Source: JACADW01 sp963747985
GTDB taxonomy: Bacteria > Acidobacteriota > UBA6911
Length of the DNA stretch: 64,000 nt
Assembly (NCBI GenBank): GCA_963747985.1
Contig: CAVVHG010000006.1
Location: forward strand, 930,001-994,000
Reading direction: 5' to 3'
Shown: one piece after another, positions 61,239 to 64,000 of the stretch
Numbering within the stretch: position 1 is the stretch's first letter
How the letters are laid out: each line of letters begins with the position of its first letter
Translations under genes and position numbers: made by a program
The notes under the pieces: generated by a model
Seen by the model: the letters and a program-made list of their open reading frames with translations, nothing else
Told to the model about the DNA's origin: nothing
The model's database searches: none

Positions 61239-62366
61239 CTACTGGACGCGCAAGGCGCGCCGCACGCCGGCGTCAAGCACGATGCCGAGGCGATCGGCGA
61301 ATGCCTTCAATGAACCGATACCTGCATCGGGATGGATCGTATGGGGTGAGGTGACGGTGAACGATGCCAGGAGCACCGCGAGATCGAAGGCGCTGGACAG
61401 GGGCCGGTCCGTGATAAGGCGGCGCCGCGGACCGGGCGCAGTGAATGGCAAACCCATGGCCAGCCCGGCAAGGATGCCGGCCAGCAGTGCATCGCCCGCC
61501 CCCGCGGTGCTCGCAACCGCGACATCGGGCGCCGGGCAGTAATCCCAGTTACCGCGGTGAAGGGCGATTGCGCCGTTCTTCCCCGAGGTCACCACGATCC
61601 TGACGTCGTCAGCGAGCACCGCGAGCGCCTGCTCGCATTCTTTCAGGAATGGAAGCGGGTCCTGCAAGTCGAGCGTGACTCCGACCAGGGCCTGCGCTTC
61701 GTCTTCGTTCATGGCCAGAAGGTCCACGAATCTCATCATCCCGCTCTCGAGCGCATACGGGATTTCGGCGGTCGTGAACGCCGCAGCGCGGAAAGCGCCG
61801 CGCCCCGTGGCGCCCATCAGGAAGTGGTGCCGGATTTCGAGAGAGACCTCCGGCACAGCCAGGGCAATGAAGCCACGACACATCGACGCGATCTCATCGA
61901 GGGCCTGGTCGACATCTTCGGCGGTCAAGGTTGAGGCGGCAGAAGAGGACGTCGTGATGTTCCCGCCCGAACCGTCGGGATACTGGAAACAGACGCTGAG
62001 AAGCGTCGGGGACTGGTCCACCGATTTCACATAACGCGTGTCCATCCCGGCACGGCGCATCTCATCGAGCAGGCGCAGGCCGATTGCATCATTGCCGATC
62101 CTCCCTATGGGCAGGACGCGGAACGGATCATCTGACGGGTCCGCGCCGAGCATGACGGCCGTGTAGTGCGAAACTATATGCAGCTTGCAGTAATCGCGGA
62201 CGTCGAGCAGCCGCCCGGGCCGGCTCTCGTTGCGGCCCAGCGTGTGGTCGCCCTCGAGGGCGAAGAACATGCCGCTGCCGATGCCGCCCACGCCGGCCAG
62301 CACCCGGTGCGGAAAACCGGCATCCCCGCGAAGAGCATTTCCTGGGGAAAAAGCATCCGTCATCAT
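61239..62366 (-). CDS. PfkB-family carbohydrate kinase
   Basis: Sugar kinase of 375 aa. The PfkB C-terminal signature is visible as STAGAGDALLAGILAG, with the catalytic Asp in GAGD, and the N-terminal glycine patch as VGGIGSGMFFALEGD. IGRIGNDAIGLRLLDEMRRA is the first PfkB motif. The middle contains MNEDEAQALVGV, the usual kinase NExE-like block. It starts 23 bases after the nagB-like stop and its own stop precedes the M20 start by 22 bases. An amino-sugar or related sugar is a reasonable substrate guess from the neighbours only. Confidence 0.88.
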   Translation of the reverse strand: MMTDAFSPGNALRGDAGFPHRVLAGVGGIGSGMFFALEGDHTLGRNESRPGRLLDVRDYCKLHIVSHYTAVMLGADPSDDPFRVLPIGRIGNDAIGLRLLDEMRRAGMDTRYVKSVDQSPTLLSVCFQYPDGSGGNITTSSSAASTLTAEDVDQALDEIASMCRGFIALAVPEVSLEIRHHFLMGATGRGAFRAAAFTTAEIPYALESGMMRFVDLLAMNEDEAQALVGVTLDLQDPLPFLKECEQALAVLADDVRIVVTSGKNGAIALHRGNWDYCPAPDVAVASTAGAGDALLAGILAGLAMGLPFTAPGPRRRLITDRPLSSAFDLAVLLASFTVTSPHTIHPDAGIGSLKAFADRLGIVLDAGVRRALRVQ

Positions 62367-62389
62367 AGGCGCCGTGCTCGACCTTTCAC

Positions 62390-63289
62390 TTACAGGGCCG
62401 CGCCGAAAAACTCCCAGTCGGGATTCTCACTGATCGGGTGCCGCGCCGTCTCCTCCGTCGCTGTAATGATTGAGTCCGGGTGACGCTGCAGCAGGGTCAT
62501 GGGGTACTCCGGCGTCGGCTCGCTGAAGAGAGCGACTCTCAGGGCGGTCTGCTTCCAGGCCCCGGTATCGCTGAATACCCTGACCTTGCGCGCCGAGAGG
62601 CATTCGCGGACACCGAGCGTGATCGACATCGGCGGCACAAACTGGTAGGCCCCTCCGAAAGAACGTTGAGCCAGGGCGAGGATCGTATCGATGTTGTTCT
62701 CCTGGATGCGAATGGTCGATTCGGCGAGCTCCTCGAGCGAGATGTGACTGTAGGGGTGGCGGCGAGTCTGGTTGTAGGCAACATGCCCATCCTGCCCCCA
62801 ACCGCCGATCGTGATATCCACGGCGGCCTCGTCGATCATGTGCCGGACACTTTCGGCGGAGGCGGGGGTAAGCCAGTGACGCTGGAGCTCCGGCACTGCG
62901 AGCTCCGGCAGGATACCGCCGTAGAAGTGGTGTTCCATGAAAGTGCGGAAATTGTACGGATGATTGCGCGGGAGCAACCGCCCCTGCCAATCCAGGCATT
63001 CATCCATATGGAAGACAGTCAGGTTCCGGAGGGATATCGCCCCGGAGTTCACGATCTCTGTGAACGGAGCGTACCAGCACTTGGGCCCGCACGGCAGTAT
63101 GGCCCGGGTCGGACGCCCAGCCGCGTTGTTGGCCGCAACCAGATCGCAGAGCTCGCGCGCCATGAGGCTCCCCATTCCCTCACTGTCTCGCACGATGCGC
63201 AGTGGCACCTTCAGTCCAGGGTGGCCCTGCAGTTCCTCTGCCGGGATCCTGCACCATCGATACAGATCGCGTGGGTTGACGAGATGCAT
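62390..63289 (-). CDS. Glucosamine-6-phosphate deaminase-like protein (NagB family)
   Basis: Protein of 299 aa with the NagB/sugar-phosphate isomerase fold. RAILPCGPKCWYAPFTEIVN replaces the usual glycine-rich phosphate loop (normally with TG-S/T), and VFHMDECLDW holds the catalytic-region Asp. IGGWGQDGHVAYNQT corresponds to GIGxDGHIAFNEP, with Trp for Ile and Gln-Thr for Glu-Pro. SITLGVRECLSARKVRVFS is the allosteric/phosphate region. The changes at the phosphate loop and at FNEP suggest an altered substrate or reaction. It heads the operon with the kinase and the M20 peptidase, divergent from the symporter gene. Confidence 0.83.
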   Translation of the reverse strand: MHLVNPRDLYRWCRIPAEELQGHPGLKVPLRIVRDSEGMGSLMARELCDLVAANNAAGRPTRAILPCGPKCWYAPFTEIVNSGAISLRNLTVFHMDECLDWQGRLLPRNHPYNFRTFMEHHFYGGILPELAVPELQRHWLTPASAESVRHMIDEAAVDITIGGWGQDGHVAYNQTRRHPYSHISLEELAESTIRIQENNIDTILALAQRSFGGAYQFVPPMSITLGVRECLSARKVRVFSDTGAWKQTALRVALFSEPTPEYPMTLLQRHPDSIITATEETARHPISENPDWEFFGAAL

Positions 63290-63440
63290 TGGACGGCCTC
63301 CTGGTTTTCGGCTTTTGCCATTGCGCGACAGCCGGAACGTGAGGATGATACTGGCGTTTTGCTTCAGACACCACTAGAACCGGAAGCCGGGCATCTTGCG
63401 GTAAACATTCGAACCTGGTTGCCAGGACGGGAGCGGGGGA

Positions 63441-64000
63441 TTGAACTTCACATCGCTGGATTGGATTGTCGTCATCGCCTACCTGGTCACGACGTTGGGA
63501 ATCGGCATTATCGGGCGCCGCTACATCGGGGACGTGTCGCACTACCTGGTGGCGGGGCGTGAACTGGGCCTCTATGCCGGAATCGCGACGCTGGCGGCAA
63601 CGGAAATCGGCACGATCACTTTCATGTACTATGCCGAATTCGGATACAAGGCGGGATTTGCGGCATTCGCCGCCGCGCTGATCAGCGGCCTCGCGATGAT
63701 CATCGTCGGGAGGACGGGGCTGATCATCCGCCGCTTTCGCGAACTGCGGCTGATGACCGTGCCCGAGTACTTCGAGGTTCAGTACAGCCTTGGGCTTCGT
63801 GTCGTGACCGGGATCATCGTGGCTCTCGGCGGCATCCTGAACATGGGGATATTCCTGCGCGTGGAAGGCCAATTCCTGACCATGGTCACCGGGCTGGACA
63901 GCCGCTACCTCGTTGCTGTCATGACGGTGATCCTGACCCTGGAGCTCATCTACACGGTGCTGGGCGGGATGGTGTCCGTTGTGATCACCGACTATCTGCA
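63441..64000 (+). CDS. Sodium:solute symporter (SSS family), 3' end cut by window edge
   Basis: The first 186 codons of a membrane symporter. It opens MNFTSLDWIVVIAYLVTTLG (TTG start at 63441), then IGIIGRRYIGDVSHYLVAGR with the family's conserved region before helix two. IATLAATEIGTITFMYYAEF follows (SSS motif with the substrate/sodium path), then MTVPEYFEVQYS, and several more hydrophobic helices to the edge. The run GGAGCGGGGGA just before the TTG supports this start. Divergent from the nagB-like operon, 151 bases apart; it probably imports the sugar that operon uses. Confidence 0.9.
   Translation, partial: MNFTSLDWIVVIAYLVTTLGIGIIGRRYIGDVSHYLVAGRELGLYAGIATLAATEIGTITFMYYAEFGYKAGFAAFAAALISGLAMIIVGRTGLIIRRFRELRLMTVPEYFEVQYSLGLRVVTGIIVALGGILNMGIFLRVEGQFLTMVTGLDSRYLVAVMTVILTLELIYTVLGGMVSVVITDYL

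Overview
The window looks like a high-GC chromosomal segment of a member of the Acidobacteriota or a close relative, probably a soil or sediment lineage. The reasons are the very large TonB-dependent receptors with an N-terminal carboxypeptidase-regulatory-like domain, the CRTAC1/ASPIC-UnbV protein, sulfatase-TPR and DUF5107-TPR proteins, TAT-exported oxidoreductases, and many intergenic blocks of short GC-rich hairpins. This assignment is inference from gene families. No rRNA, tRNA, CRISPR array, integrase or transposase gene was seen.

0-13 kb is mostly housekeeping. It holds a NitT/TauT-type ABC transporter operon cut by the window edge, a rhomboid protease, moaA, a CPBP protease, a HAD phosphatase resembling pseudouridine-5'-phosphatase, a YjbQ protein, thioredoxin reductase with a glycosyltransferase, a methyltransferase, a bactofilin, and cimA. 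cimA is preceded by an isoleucine-rich leader peptide and two mutually exclusive hairpins, a textbook transcription attenuator.

13-34 kb is rich in exported hydrolases: an SGNH hydrolase, a DUF4091 protein, a TIM-barrel glycosidase, a 1084-aa DUF5107-TPR protein, an FKBP, an esterase, a C45/phospholipase B-like Ntn hydrolase, a Gfo/Idh/MocA oxidoreductase, a GH16 enzyme, two tandem paralogues of an unrecognised exported family, a UspA protein and a DUF4832 protein with one frameshift. Together they suggest breakdown of complex glycans.

34-47 kb is a region of duplication and decay. Two sulfatase-TPR genes lie in tandem, one intact and one with many frameshifts. Two [IclR regulator - TonB receptor] units lie in tandem: one has an intact regulator and a frameshifted receptor, the other an intact receptor and an internally deleted regulator.

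47-64 kb holds a CRTAC1 protein, two TPR proteins, a URO-D family protein, a TAT-exported amidohydrolase, a nitrilase-family hydrolase divergent from a 1353-aa GH42-like protein, and an amino-sugar-like operon (nagB-like, PfkB kinase, M20 peptidase) divergent from a sodium:solute symporter that runs off the end.

Scattered through the gaps are at least three families of hairpin-block repeats (A: about 200 bp with terminal inverted repeats; B; C) and four copies of an 85-95 bp long-arm inverted repeat carrying a GACAGGC motif. Stem sequences in family A change in matched pairs between copies, which points to selection on, or templated maintenance of, the folded form.
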